Shown piece after piece: positions 8,172-16,438 of a stretch of 64,000 nt of DNA. Position numbers and translations under genes: made by a program. Below the pieces are notes generated by a model. That model was not told where the DNA came from and made no database searches. It saw nothing but the letters and a program-made list of their open reading frames with translations. The stretch is from CAZYFH01 sp965197395 (GTDB lineage: Bacteria; Acidobacteriota; Vicinamibacteria; Vicinamibacterales; UBA8438). The stretch is taken from NCBI GenBank assembly GCA_965197395.1, contig CBDANB010000003.1:124001-188000 (forward strand), in the 5' to 3' direction. Each line of letters starts with the position of its first letter. Positions within the stretch are counted from its first letter, which is position 1.

Positions 8172-8500
8172 TACCTCGGTCGGCGGTCGAGCTCCGCCTG
8201 TGCGAAATACGCTGACGCTTTCCGCAGGATCTCATTCGCCCGCCGGAGCTCGCGGATCTCACGCGCCTGCTCCTTCAGCACGGCCCGCTCGTCCGTCGTC
8301 AGCCCCGGACGGCGTCCCTGATCCCGCTCGGCTTGGCGCACCCAATGCCGCAGCGTCTCCGACGTGCAGCCGATCTTCTCGGCCACGGATCGGATCGCGG
8401 CCCACTGCGAGTCGTGCTGGTCTTCGTGCTCAAACACGAGCCGCACGGCGCGGTCCCGTACTTCTGGTGAGTACTTCCTCGGTCTTCCCATGGACTCCAT
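8171..8500 (-). CDS. IS3-family transposase OrfA
   Basis: A 109-residue protein beginning MESMGRPRKYSPEVRDRAVR; ATG 8491 is an alternative start. The helix-turn-helix is at SVAEKIGCTSETLRHWVRQA. A coiled segment follows (EIRELRRANEILRKASAYFA), typical of IS3 OrfA. It overlaps orfB by one base. Confidence 0.92.
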   Translation of the reverse strand: MESMGRPRKYSPEVRDRAVRLVFEHEDQHDSQWAAIRSVAEKIGCTSETLRHWVRQAERDQGRRPGLTTDERAVLKEQAREIRELRRANEILRKASAYFAQAELDRRPR

Positions 8501-8540
8501 CCTCCCAAGATATGGAGCCTCCGGGAAACCCGGGGCGATT

Positions 8541-8642
8541 CAGAAGCGCCGGGGGTTGTCACAAGTGGAGTTGGCGCGACGCCTCGAGTCGAGCCAGTCG
8601 CGGGTTGTCAAATGGAAGCTGGCGATTCGTCTGTCTCAGTAG
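8541..8642 (+). pseudogene. Fragment of an XRE-type helix-turn-helix regulator
   Basis: Directly after IS3 element B, the frame QKRRGLSQVELARRLESSQS followed by RVVKWKLAIRLSQ and a stop looks like the centre of a Cro/C1-type HTH domain (Q-x-x-L-A-x-x-L-x-x-S-Q-S-x-V). The N-terminus is lost at the insertion sequence, and the C-terminus appears frameshifted soon after the recognition helix. It is probably a dead antitoxin-like or regulator gene. Confidence 0.6.
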
Positions 8643-8793
8643 ACCTCCTCGTCCGCTCGCTCTTTACCATTGGTGCCAGACCGAAAGACCTCGCCAGGAC
8701 GATTTCGCCAATTAGAGGGCAAAGTGGCGGTCTGAAGGCGACTGGTATCGCTCGGCCCGCGCCAGAGTGCGCTTCGCAGTGACCTGAAAAGAA

Positions 8794-8867
<74 letters not shown>

Positions 8868-8905
8868 GTCAGGCAGGACGAAGCACGGCTCGCGGCGAGG
8901 GGGAA

Positions 8906-8980
8906 TGGAGCGGGAAACGGGATTCGAACCCGCGACTTCGACCTTGGCAAGGTCGCACTCTACCACTGAGTTATTCCCGC
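8906..8980 (-). tRNA. tRNA-Gly(GCC)
   Basis: On the minus strand, acceptor stem GCGGGAA pairs with TTCCCGC, the anticodon loop is CTTGCCA (anticodon GCC) and the T-arm is GGGTTCGAATCCC. CCA is encoded. It is 38 bp upstream of tRNA-Cys, and the two are probably one transcript. Confidence 0.95.
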
Positions 8981-9000
8981 CCGTCTCGACACGCGCAAAC

Positions 9001-9411
9001 CTACGGTACCACAGGGTTTGAGACCGCTTCAAGACACGCCCAGGCGCTCTGCTCGACGGCGAGCCGCCGATCGAAGGTAACGAGCGGGACTGAGAGCTCA
9101 CGGGCCAGCCAGAGGTAGCTGGCGTCGTACGCGGAGAGCCCGGTGTCGACTGCCAGCCGCCAGACCTCCGCGAAGACGAGTGGTTCCCAGCGGAACCGCA
9201 TGGCCAGCGCGATCCCCAATCCAAACTCGACACGCGGCGTTGACGCAGGGTCCCGTCGCGTCTTGACCGCAGCAACGTTCGTGACCTCGAAACGAAGAAG
9301 CCTCGGCGCGTAGAGCACGTTGCCCGTCAATAGCCGTTCAGCATCTTGCGTGCGCGCCTCCTGGAAAGCGATTGCCGCCACCACCGAGGCGTCGACTACG
9401 CGCGCGCTCAT
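9001..9411 (-). CDS. PIN-domain ribonuclease toxin (VapC-like)
   Basis: A 136-residue PIN protein: first acidic residue in ARVVDASVVAAIAFQE, a central E in LRFEVTNVA, and the C-terminal signature LSAYDASYLWLARELSVPLV and TFDRRLA. These supply the acidic metal-binding cluster used to cleave RNA in VapC toxins. Its ATG overlaps the antitoxin stop (TAATG), the usual antitoxin-toxin coupling. Target RNA unknown. Confidence 0.88.
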   Translation of the reverse strand: MSARVVDASVVAAIAFQEARTQDAERLLTGNVLYAPRLLRFEVTNVAAVKTRRDPASTPRVEFGLGIALAMRFRWEPLVFAEVWRLAVDTGLSAYDASYLWLARELSVPLVTFDRRLAVEQSAWACLEAVSNPVVP

Positions 9412-9644
9412 TACCTCGTGTCCCTCATGTGTCGGATGATTTCAGTCGACTCGTCAGGCCCCGGAGGCAGGCCGAGCTCCCTGATTCGTTGGGCCGCGTC
9501 GGCCACCGACAGGGCCGGTCTGGCGGCACTCTCCAGAATCACAAGCAACTCGCCTTGCAGCGATCGGCGATTGCGTTTCGCACGCGCTCGGAGACGCTCC
9601 GCGACGTCGTCCGGCACGTTCTTCACTGAGAGACTCACAGCCAT
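9411..9644 (-). CDS. Ribbon-helix-helix antitoxin (FitA/VapB-like)
   Basis: ATG 9644 gives 77 residues. VSLSVKNVPDDVAERLRARA and KRNRRSLQGELLVILESAA match the short beta-strand plus two helices of Arc/FitA-type antitoxins. The tail (about residues 45-77) is acidic and proline-containing, suited to wrapping the toxin. As in related pairs it probably represses its own promoter upstream; no operator was recognised. Confidence 0.85.
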   Translation of the reverse strand: MAVSLSVKNVPDDVAERLRARAKRNRRSLQGELLVILESAARPALSVADAAQRIRELGLPPGPDESTEIIRHMRDTR

Positions 9645-9699
9645 TGGACGGTGCTGATATGGAGTCATAGTAGAACCATCAGCCAATCGCGTCAAATGT

Positions 9700-10071
9700 T
9701 CATGACGCCACGAACGCGCCCCGGATGATCTCAACGGACGGCCGACTGCCCTGCTCGAGTCGCACGCCGACGACATCGAATCGACACGGCCGATCGCCCC
9801 AGCCGGCTCGCATCAGATAGCTGCGTGCCATCGCGGTGACCTGGCGCTGTTTCAGCGAGGTCAGTGCGTCGAGCGGGCTGCCGCACCGAGCGGTCGACCG
9901 CGCCTTGACCTCGACGAAGACGAGGACGGCCCCGTCGCGCGCGACGATGTCGATTTCGCCGTACCGCGTGCGATAGCCGCGCGCAAGAATTGCGTACCCA
10001 CGCCGACGGAGCTCGCGACAGGCCAGGTCTTCACCCTGTTTCCCGAGACGAGCGCGGTCGGCGGTGGGCAC
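9700..10071 (-). CDS. yraN: YraN family endonuclease-like protein (UPF0102)
   Basis: A 123-residue protein with the YraN pattern: RARLGKQGEDLACRELRRRG at the start, then the nuclease-fold signature RYGEIDIVARDG and LVFVEVKARS, followed by SLKQRQVTAMARSYL. These correspond to the E-x-D-x-V and E-V-K residues of Holliday-junction-resolvase-like nucleases. Length is normal. It lies 30 bp downstream of cysS in the ribF - unknown - cysS run. Biological role is not settled for the family. Confidence 0.92.
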   Translation of the reverse strand: MPTADRARLGKQGEDLACRELRRRGYAILARGYRTRYGEIDIVARDGAVLVFVEVKARSTARCGSPLDALTSLKQRQVTAMARSYLMRAGWGDRPCRFDVVGVRLEQGSRPSVEIIRGAFVAS

Positions 10072-10101
10072 GTGGCGACCACGTGCAAGGGAGGGGCCGG
10101 T

Positions 10102-11517
10102 CTATTTCCGCTTCCAGCGGGTGCCTGTCGGGGTGTCCTCTAGCACGACGCCACGGGCATCGAGATCGTCGCGCAGGCGATCGGCTTCCGCGAAATCGCG
10201 ACGCCGCCGCGCGGCGTGCCGCTCCTCGATGAAGCGATCGATCTCTTCCACCGCCACCGGAGGCGCCGCCTCCTCGGTCCGTCGCAGGGCGATAACCCCC
10301 AGCACGCGATCGAACGCGTCGAACGCCTCCCGCACCACCGGCACGTCGCCGCCTCCCAGCTCGCCCGCATCGATCGCCGCGTTGATGTCGCGCACCAGCT
10401 CGAAGACCGCACCGAGGGCGCCGGGGGTGTTGAGATCGTCGCGGATCTTCCCGGCGAATGCTTCCTTCGCGCGCACGACGCGATCGGCGATCGCATCGTG
10501 GCGACCGTCGGTGCTCACGGCCTCGAGCCGAGCCAGGCAGTCCATCAGTCGCCGCAGCGCCTCCTCGGCCTGCGCGAGACTCTCCCACGTGAAGCGCAGC
10601 TGTTTGCGATAGTGGGTCGACAGCAGGACGTAGCGAAGCGCCGAGGCCCGGTGACCTTCGTCGAGGATGTCGTGCACCGTGAACACGTTGCCGAGCGACT
10701 TCGACATCTTGACGTGCTTGTCGAGCAGGAGGTGCTCGACGTGCACCCAGAACCGGGCGAACGGCTGCCCCGTCGCGCCCTCGGCTTGCGCGATCTCGTT
10801 CTCATGGTGCGGGAAGACGAGATCGACACCGCCGGCATGGATGTCAATCGGCGGCGCGCCGAGCAATCGGAGCGCCATCGCGGAACACTCGATATGCCAA
10901 CCGGGGCGACCGGGTCCGACGCCGACATCCCAACTCGGCTCTCCCGCCGATGAAGCTTTCCAGAGCACGAAGTCGCGAGCATCTTCCTTCGCGTACTCGT
11001 CCGCATCGACCCGCGCGCCCGGTTGGATTCCGTCATGATCAAGCCGCGCCAGCTTGCCGTAGTGCGGTAGCGTGGCGATCTTGAAGTACACCGATCCCTC
11101 GCTCCGATAGGTGTGGCCGCGCTCGTCGAGCGCCGCGATCATCGCCGCCATCGCGCGCAGGTTTTCGCCGTCCGTCGCACGCGGCGACTCCTCGGCCGGC
11201 TCCAGCCCCAGAGTGGCCGCGTCCTCGCGAAACGCCTCGATGTACTGGTCGGTATACGCGCGAAGCGACACATCAGCGCGCTTCGCGCCAGCGATGGTCT
11301 TGTCGTCGACGTCGGTGAAATTGATGACCTGGTGCATCGTGTAACCGGCCATATGCCGGAGCGCGCGTCGGAGCACGTCCAGACAGACGAACGTCCGGAA
11401 GTTGCCGATGTGTCCGCGCGCGTAGACGGTCAACCCGCAGGCGTACATCCGCACCGTGTTGTCGCGCTGAGGACTGAACTCGTCGATGCGCCGGGTCAGC
11501 GTGTTGTAGAGACGCAT
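10102..11517 (-). CDS. cysS: Cysteine--tRNA ligase
   Basis: The 471-residue class I synthetase charges tRNA-Cys with cysteine in the cytoplasm. The N-terminal LYNTLTRRIDEF is followed by MYACGLTVYARGHIGNFRT, containing the zinc cysteine and the HIGH-type motif (HIGN). Further zinc ligands lie in GWHIECSAMA and PHHENEIAQAE. The KMSKS loop is present (HVKMSKSLGN). The C-terminal helical tRNA-binding region ends with DTPTGTRWKR, as in canonical CysS. Its cognate tRNA gene is nearby on the same strand. Confidence 0.97.
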   Translation of the reverse strand: MRLYNTLTRRIDEFSPQRDNTVRMYACGLTVYARGHIGNFRTFVCLDVLRRALRHMAGYTMHQVINFTDVDDKTIAGAKRADVSLRAYTDQYIEAFREDAATLGLEPAEESPRATDGENLRAMAAMIAALDERGHTYRSEGSVYFKIATLPHYGKLARLDHDGIQPGARVDADEYAKEDARDFVLWKASSAGEPSWDVGVGPGRPGWHIECSAMALRLLGAPPIDIHAGGVDLVFPHHENEIAQAEGATGQPFARFWVHVEHLLLDKHVKMSKSLGNVFTVHDILDEGHRASALRYVLLSTHYRKQLRFTWESLAQAEEALRRLMDCLARLEAVSTDGRHDAIADRVVRAKEAFAGKIRDDLNTPGALGAVFELVRDINAAIDAGELGGGDVPVVREAFDAFDRVLGVIALRRTEEAAPPVAVEEIDRFIEERHAARRRRDFAEADRLRDDLDARGVVLEDTPTGTRWKRK

Positions 11518-11562
11518 CAGCGGTCCGCGTGGAATGAGGCGGCTGGGCCGGTGGACGGTTGC

Positions 11563-12012
11563 CTACGACGCGGCCGGCAGCGTCCGTGCGAGCGTGCAGA
11601 TGTCAGCGCCGTCCTCGCGGTCGAACTCGACACGGGTCATCACCCGCTGAATAAAGTCGAGCGGCGGGTCGTCCTCCCCCGCTTGACTGAGCGCGCGCTC
11701 GATATCCGTGCCATCGGCATCCCGGGGCCCATCCGGTCCCTGCCGACATCGGATCCGGATTTCCATCTCCGTCTCGCTGGTCCGGAAACTGACATCGAGG
11801 GTGGCATAGGGGCGCCCGGCGGCGCCGGTGAGCACTCGCTCGGTCGTGCGCTCGACGGCGCGCGTCAGGGTCGTCGCGTCGGATGCGGCGTAGCCGACGT
11901 ACGCGATCAACCGTGAGGCGAGCTGGTCGAGCATCGGACGAAACCGCGCATCGCACGGCACGGTCAGGTCGAAGCGTATCGACGCCAGATCAAGGTGTGG
12001 CGATTCAGTCAC
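11563..12012 (-). CDS. Uncharacterised protein, possibly ATPase-fold related
   Basis: A 149-residue protein between ribF and cysS, starting MTESPHLDLASIRFDLTVP. It contains a helix RPMLDQLASRLIAYVGYAAS, then AVERTTERVLTGAAGRPYAT and a beta strand LDVSFRTSETEMEIRIRCRQ, ending MTRVEFDREDGADICTLART. The order resembles a reduced anti-sigma/HATPase-type fold (as in RsbW-like proteins), but I do not see the glycine-rich ATP-lid motifs, so function is unassigned. Spacing of about 45 bp to cysS suggests co-transcription. Confidence 0.6.
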   Translation of the reverse strand: MTESPHLDLASIRFDLTVPCDARFRPMLDQLASRLIAYVGYAASDATTLTRAVERTTERVLTGAAGRPYATLDVSFRTSETEMEIRIRCRQGPDGPRDADGTDIERALSQAGEDDPPLDFIQRVMTRVEFDREDGADICTLARTLPAAS

Positions 12013-12045
12013 GACGCCACTCGGTCACGGTCAACACCGGAATAA

Positions 12046-12999
12046 CTATAGTGAAATCCGATCGAAGAGCGCCCGCGCTTGTGCGCAGTCTGCGGCAATC
12101 TGACGAGTGAGCGCTGCCGCGTCCGGAAACGGCTGTTCGTCACGCAGCCGTTGAATGAATGCCAGCCGCACGTGCTGGCCATAGAGATCTCCATCGGCCC
12201 CGAAGACGTGGGTCTCGACCGTCCGCGCGCCCTCGTCCTCGAAGGTGGGTCGCACGCCGATGTTGGTCACCGACGCGTTGATGATGCCCTTCACCGTCGC
12301 CGTGGTGGCGTAGACGCCGTCCGGCGGCAAAAGCTCGTTGTCGCTCTCGAGGTTGGCGGTGGGAAACCCCTGGCCACGACCACGGCCCGCCCCCTTCACG
12401 ACCGTGCCATCGATGACGTAGTGGTGTCCGAGCAGCGCGCCCGCCTCGTCCACCCGCCCCTCGCCGATCAGCCGCCGCAACCGGGTGCTGCTCACGACGA
12501 AATCCTTGTAGCGGACCGGCTCGATCTTCTCGGCACGGAACCCGTACCGGGCGCCGAGTGAGCGCAGCAGCGAGAAGTTCCCGCTGCGGTCACGGCCAAA
12601 GAGGAAGTTGGCTCCCACCCAAACGTCGCTGACGTGCAGCCATTCCACGAGTACCGTGCGCACGAAGGTGTCGGGATCCCAGCGTGAGAGCTCGGGCGTG
12701 AATCTGACGACGGCGGCCCCGTCCATCCCGGCAGCCGCCAGCGCCTCCAGCTTCTGCGCCTGGGTCATCAGGAGCGGCGGCGCGCGATCGGGGCGCACGA
12801 CCCGCGGTGGATGCGGCTCGAAGGTCAGGACCGCGGCCGTACCGCCGCGCTCGCTCGCGTTCCGGCGCACGCGCTCGACGATCTTCGCATGGCCGCGATG
12901 CAGGCCGTCGAAGTTGCCCAGCGCCAGGGCGGTGTGCGTCCAGCCCGTCGGCGACGGGTCCTCAGGATAGTGAATGACTTCCACGCGCGATCCAGCCAT
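12046..12999 (-). CDS. ribF: Bifunctional riboflavin kinase / FAD synthetase
   Basis: Converts riboflavin to FMN and then FAD in the cytoplasm. The N-terminal nucleotidyltransferase domain has ALGNFDGLHRGHAKIVERVR (G-x-F-D-G-x-H-x-G-H) and VSSTRLRRLIGEGRV; the C-terminal kinase has GQGFPTANLE and LLPPDGVYAT followed by NIGVRPTFE and VETHVF. I chose ATG 12999 (317 residues); ATG 13002 is equally possible, and the open frame continues upstream without good reason to use it. It diverges from the M28 peptidase gene with only about 22 bp between the starts, so their promoters must overlap each other's coding ends. Confidence 0.95.
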   Translation of the reverse strand: MAGSRVEVIHYPEDPSPTGWTHTALALGNFDGLHRGHAKIVERVRRNASERGGTAAVLTFEPHPPRVVRPDRAPPLLMTQAQKLEALAAAGMDGAAVVRFTPELSRWDPDTFVRTVLVEWLHVSDVWVGANFLFGRDRSGNFSLLRSLGARYGFRAEKIEPVRYKDFVVSSTRLRRLIGEGRVDEAGALLGHHYVIDGTVVKGAGRGRGQGFPTANLESDNELLPPDGVYATTATVKGIINASVTNIGVRPTFEDEGARTVETHVFGADGDLYGQHVRLAFIQRLRDEQPFPDAAALTRQIAADCAQARALFDRISL

Positions 13000-13021
13000 C
13001 ATAATCCACGGAGACACAGTC

Positions 13022-15277
13022 ATGCGCAGACGCACACGGGTTCAACTCGCGGGTGCCGGTCTGGTCGCGCTCGCGCTCGCACTGCCGGCCACCGCGGCGG
13101 ATGGTCCGCTGCTCGGGTTCATCGGCGATCGTTCCGCGGCGCACCGCGCGCTTGAGGCGCGGTTCGACAGCGAGCTGCGGACCGACAATCTCCGCGAGTG
13201 GATGCGCTACCTCAGCGGGCGCCCGCACCATGTCGGCGCACCCTTCAGCAAGGAGATCGCCGACTTCTTGGCGGCCCAGTTCCGCTCGTGGGGATACGAG
13301 ACCGAGATCGAGACGTTTCACGTGCTGTTTCCGACGCCATTGACGAGGCGTGTCGAGATGACGGCGCCGACGCGATTCGCGGCCGCGCTGCGCGAGCCGG
13401 CGCTCGCGGAGGACGCGACCTCGGGGCAACGCGATGAGCAGCTCCCGAGCTACAACGCGTACTCGATCGACGGCAACGTGGCCGGCGAGCTGGTCTATGT
13501 GAACTACGGCGTCCCGGCGGACTACGACGAGCTCGCGCGCCGGGGAATCGACGTCGCGGGCAAGATCGTGCTGGCCCGCTACGGCGGGTCGTGGCGCGGG
13601 ATCAAACCCAAGGTCGCGGCCGAGCATGGCGCCGTCGGTTGCCTCATCTACTCCGACCCGCGAGACGACGGCTACGCACGTGGCGATGTCTACCCTCAGG
13701 GGGCGTACCGCATGGACCAGGGGATCCAGCGCGGCTCGGTCGCCGACATGCCACTGTTTCCCGGTGACCCCCTGACGCCGAACATCGGCGCCACGGAGGA
13801 TGCCCCGCGGCTGGAGCTCACGGAAGCGCCGACGCTGACCCGCATTCCGGTCCTGCCGATCTCGTACGCCGACGCGCGGCCGCTCCTCGAGGCGATCGGC
13901 GGACCGGTCGCCCCCCCGGACTGGCGTGGGGGGCTGCCCCTCACCTACCACCTCGGACCGGGACCCGCGCGGGTCGAGCTCGAGGTCGCGTTCAGCTGGG
14001 ACATCGAACCGGCCTACAACGTCATCGCGAGACTCGAGGGCGCGGAGTTCCCCGACCAGTGGATCATGCGCGGCAATCATCACGACGCCTGGGTGAACGG
14101 CGCGCGCGATCCGATCAGCGGACTCGTGTCACTGATGGAGGAAGCGCGAGCGATCGGCACGCTGGCGGCGTCGGGCTGGCGGCCGAAGCGGACGCTCGTG
14201 TTCGCGGCGTGGGACGCCGAGGAGCCGGGGCTCATCGGTTCGACCGAATGGGCCGAGCATCATGCCGACTGCCTGCGCGCCAATGCCGTCGCCTACATCA
14301 ACACCGACGGCAACAGCCGCGGCTTCCCGAACATGTCCGGGTCCCACACGCTCGAACGCTTCGTCAACGACGTCGCGCGTGACGTGATCGATCCGCAGAC
14401 CGGCGTCAGCGTGTCGGAGCGGCTGCACGCGCGCCGTCTCACGCGGGGCATCGGGGATGACCTCGACGCCGGAGCCGACCACCGCATCGGCGCGCTCGGG
14501 TCGGGGTCGGACTACACGCCGTTCCTGCAGCATCTGGGGATCGCGTCGTTGAACCTGTCCTTCAGCGGCGAAAGCGGAGGCGGATCCTACCATTCGATCT
14601 TCGACTCCTTCGACCACTACGTGCGGTTCGGGGATCCGTCGTTCGCATACGGCATCGCCCTCGCGCAGACCGCCGGACGCGCCATTCTGCGGCTCGCCGA
14701 GGCCGACGTGCTTCCCTTTCAGTTCGTGCCGTTCGGAGACACGGTCGGAAGGTATGTCGACGAAGTGGTCGCGTTGACGGACACCATGCGTGACGACACG
14801 GCACGGGTCACCCGGCTGATCCGCGATGGGCGGTATCGCCAGGCCGCCGACCCGACGACGGCGTTCGCGCCGCCGCCGGAGGGTCAGCCGGTGCCCCATC
14901 TGAACTTCGCCCCGCTCCGCAACGCGGTGCGAACGCTCACCGAGACCGCAACCGCCTACGACGCGGCGCTCCGACGGTCAGTGGCAGATGGCACGCTCTC
15001 GGACGAGACCCGCCGGGAGCTCGATCGGATCCTGATGTTGACCGAACGGGCCCTCACGCGCGAGTCCGGGCTACCCCGCCGGGCATGGTTTCGTCACCAG
15101 ATCTATGCCCCAGGCTTCTATACCGGCTACGGCGTCAAGACGCTGCCCGGCGTGCGCGAGGCAATCGAAGAGCGCGCGTGGGATGAAGCGACCGCGCAGA
15201 TCGCACTGGCTGCCGGCTCGCTCGACCAACTGGCGCGGGAGCTCACGCGCGCCACGGCGCTTCTGACCGAGCCGTAG
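13022..15277 (+). CDS. Secreted M28-family zinc peptidase (glutamate-carboxypeptidase II-like)
   Basis: ATG 13022 begins a Sec signal (VQLAGAGLVALALALPATAA) and has a GGAG-type ribosome site; the longer frame at 12974 would bury it. The 751-residue protein has a PA domain (about 160-320; PADYDELARRGIDVAGKIVL), then the M28 core with paired-zinc ligands: H and D in MRGNHHDAWVNGARDP, the EE pair in AAWDAEEPGLIGSTEW, D in AYINTDGNS and H in GGGSYHSIFDSFDHY. The last 150 residues match a transferrin-receptor-like dimerisation domain (TETATAYDAALRR..). It should trim peptides in the periplasm or outside. The architecture equals human GCPII-like homologues common in Acidobacteria. Confidence 0.93.
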   Translation: MRRRTRVQLAGAGLVALALALPATAADGPLLGFIGDRSAAHRALEARFDSELRTDNLREWMRYLSGRPHHVGAPFSKEIADFLAAQFRSWGYETEIETFHVLFPTPLTRRVEMTAPTRFAAALREPALAEDATSGQRDEQLPSYNAYSIDGNVAGELVYVNYGVPADYDELARRGIDVAGKIVLARYGGSWRGIKPKVAAEHGAVGCLIYSDPRDDGYARGDVYPQGAYRMDQGIQRGSVADMPLFPGDPLTPNIGATEDAPRLELTEAPTLTRIPVLPISYADARPLLEAIGGPVAPPDWRGGLPLTYHLGPGPARVELEVAFSWDIEPAYNVIARLEGAEFPDQWIMRGNHHDAWVNGARDPISGLVSLMEEARAIGTLAASGWRPKRTLVFAAWDAEEPGLIGSTEWAEHHADCLRANAVAYINTDGNSRGFPNMSGSHTLERFVNDVARDVIDPQTGVSVSERLHARRLTRGIGDDLDAGADHRIGALGSGSDYTPFLQHLGIASLNLSFSGESGGGSYHSIFDSFDHYVRFGDPSFAYGIALAQTAGRAILRLAEADVLPFQFVPFGDTVGRYVDEVVALTDTMRDDTARVTRLIRDGRYRQAADPTTAFAPPPEGQPVPHLNFAPLRNAVRTLTETATAYDAALRRSVADGTLSDETRRELDRILMLTERALTRESGLPRRAWFRHQIYAPGFYTGYGVKTLPGVREAIEERAWDEATAQIALAAGSLDQLARELTRATALLTEP

Positions 15278-15297
15278 CAACGGCCAAAGGCGCGGCC

Positions 15298-16119
15298 TCA
15301 CAGCCCGGCGGTGGCTGCTGTCGCGCGCGCCACCACGTTGCTCACGTCGCGTTCCGCGACGTCGAGCTGCAAGCCGTCATGCGCGAGCGCGATCCCATCG
15401 GGGAGCTCCGCGCAGGTCGCGGCATGTGGCAGGTCGTGGGTCATGTGGGTGAAATAGGTGCGCGCCGCCCCGATACGACCGGCGGTGGCCACCGCCTCCT
15501 CGACGGTGAAGTGCGTCGAATGGCGCTTGTGTCGGAGTGCGTCGAGGACGAGCACGTCGAGCCCGTCGAGCAGCGGCCAGGACGACTCCGGAATCGCGTT
15601 GCAATCGGTCAGATAGGCGAACGCACCGAACCGGAAGCCGAGCACCGGGAGCGTCCCGTGCATGAGAGGAATCGGCAGGACGGTGCATCGGCCAATCGAG
15701 AAGGGGCCGAGCAGCGCCGACAGCGCCAGCTGCGGCAGCCCACCGCCGCGCGGCGTCGCCGGGTCGAAGACATACGAGAACATCTGGCGAACCTTCGTCA
15801 GCGTCGCTCGAGCGGCAAGGCACGGGATGACCGCCCGCTGGCGGAAGTTGTAGATTCGCACGTCGTCGAGACCGAGCACGTGGTCCGCGTGGCAGTGGGT
15901 GAGCAGGATGGTATCGACTCGGCTGAGACCAAACGCCAGCGCCTGGGCGCGCAGGTCGGGCGACGCGTCGATCAGAACGGACGTGCCGTCCTCGAGCGCA
16001 ACGACGATGGACGGTCGCCACCGCTTGTCGCGCGGGTCGGTCGACCGGCACGTGGCACACTCACACGCGATGACGGGCACCCCAGCCGAGGTGCCCGTCC
16101 CGAGAAAGGTAATCCGCAC
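15298..16119 (-). CDS. MBL-fold phosphodiesterase-like hydrolase (PhnP/YcbJ-type)
   Basis: A 273-residue metallo-beta-lactamase fold enzyme starting MRITFLGTGTSAGVPVIACE. It has the CxxC pair ECATCRSTDPRDKRWRPS seen in PhnP-like proteins (structural zinc), the metal motif LLTHCHADHVLGLDD, a further histidine in PLMHGTLPVLG, D in YLTDCNAIPE, and a late FTHMTHDLPH motif. This fits the PhnP-like group of cyclic phosphodiesterases; the substrate cannot be read from sequence. Three bases separate it from the upstream DUF1844 gene, so they form an operon. Confidence 0.88.
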   Translation of the reverse strand: MRITFLGTGTSAGVPVIACECATCRSTDPRDKRWRPSIVVALEDGTSVLIDASPDLRAQALAFGLSRVDTILLTHCHADHVLGLDDVRIYNFRQRAVIPCLAARATLTKVRQMFSYVFDPATPRGGGLPQLALSALLGPFSIGRCTVLPIPLMHGTLPVLGFRFGAFAYLTDCNAIPESSWPLLDGLDVLVLDALRHKRHSTHFTVEEAVATAGRIGAARTYFTHMTHDLPHAATCAELPDGIALAHDGLQLDVAERDVSNVVARATAATAGL

Positions 16120-16122
16120 TCG

Positions 16123-16425
16123 CTACGGGATAATGATGTTCGGATCCTGATCGGCCCCGGCCGGACGGTGTCCATCGCCGCCCTTGGCTTCGACAAAGCG
16201 GAGTCGGAGCTCGTACAGGACCTGCCGCAGAAACTTCACTTCGTCGTCGGTCAAGTTGCCCTTGGTCTTGTCTTCCAGCAGCGCCAGCATCTCTATGGCG
16301 TGGCCCGCCGCCTCGAGGTTGGCCATGGTGGTCTGCCCGGTGTTCGGGTCGGCCACGTCGCCGAAATGCACGGCCGCGGTCGTGGCCAGCGAGATCACAA
16401 ACCCATTGAAGGACACGTCGCTCAT
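16123..16425 (-). CDS. DUF1844 domain protein
   Basis: ATG 16425 gives 100 residues: VSFNGFVISLATTAAVHFGD, then ANLEAAGHAIEMLALLEDKT, KGNLTDDEVKFLRQVLYELR and a short proline tail. This is the complete small helical DUF1844 domain, whose role is unknown. Longer frames upstream run into the IS630 element and are not its start. The insertion lies 13 bp upstream of this ATG and therefore probably replaces the original promoter region. Confidence 0.9.
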   Translation of the reverse strand: MSDVSFNGFVISLATTAAVHFGDVADPNTGQTTMANLEAAGHAIEMLALLEDKTKGNLTDDEVKFLRQVLYELRLRFVEAKGGDGHRPAGADQDPNIIIP

Positions 16426-16438
16426 ACGCGGACTGCTA

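Larger units (their letters stand above)
7233..8542 (-). mobile_element. IS3-family element B (1,310 bp)
   Basis: The ends are TGAATCGCCCCGGGTTCTCC at the left and, as reverse complement, TGAATCGCCCCGGGTTTCCC at the right, both continuing into a CGGAG stretch. It carries orfA and orfB on the minus strand. Unlike element A, no matching target duplication is seen (GGA before, GAA after), and the flanks belong to different genes. Confidence 0.9.

Noticed and set aside
9001..9644. VapBC-like pair as part of a larger defence island
   Set aside because: Neighbours are tRNAs, housekeeping genes and insertion sequences; no restriction, CBASS, BREX or similar components seen.
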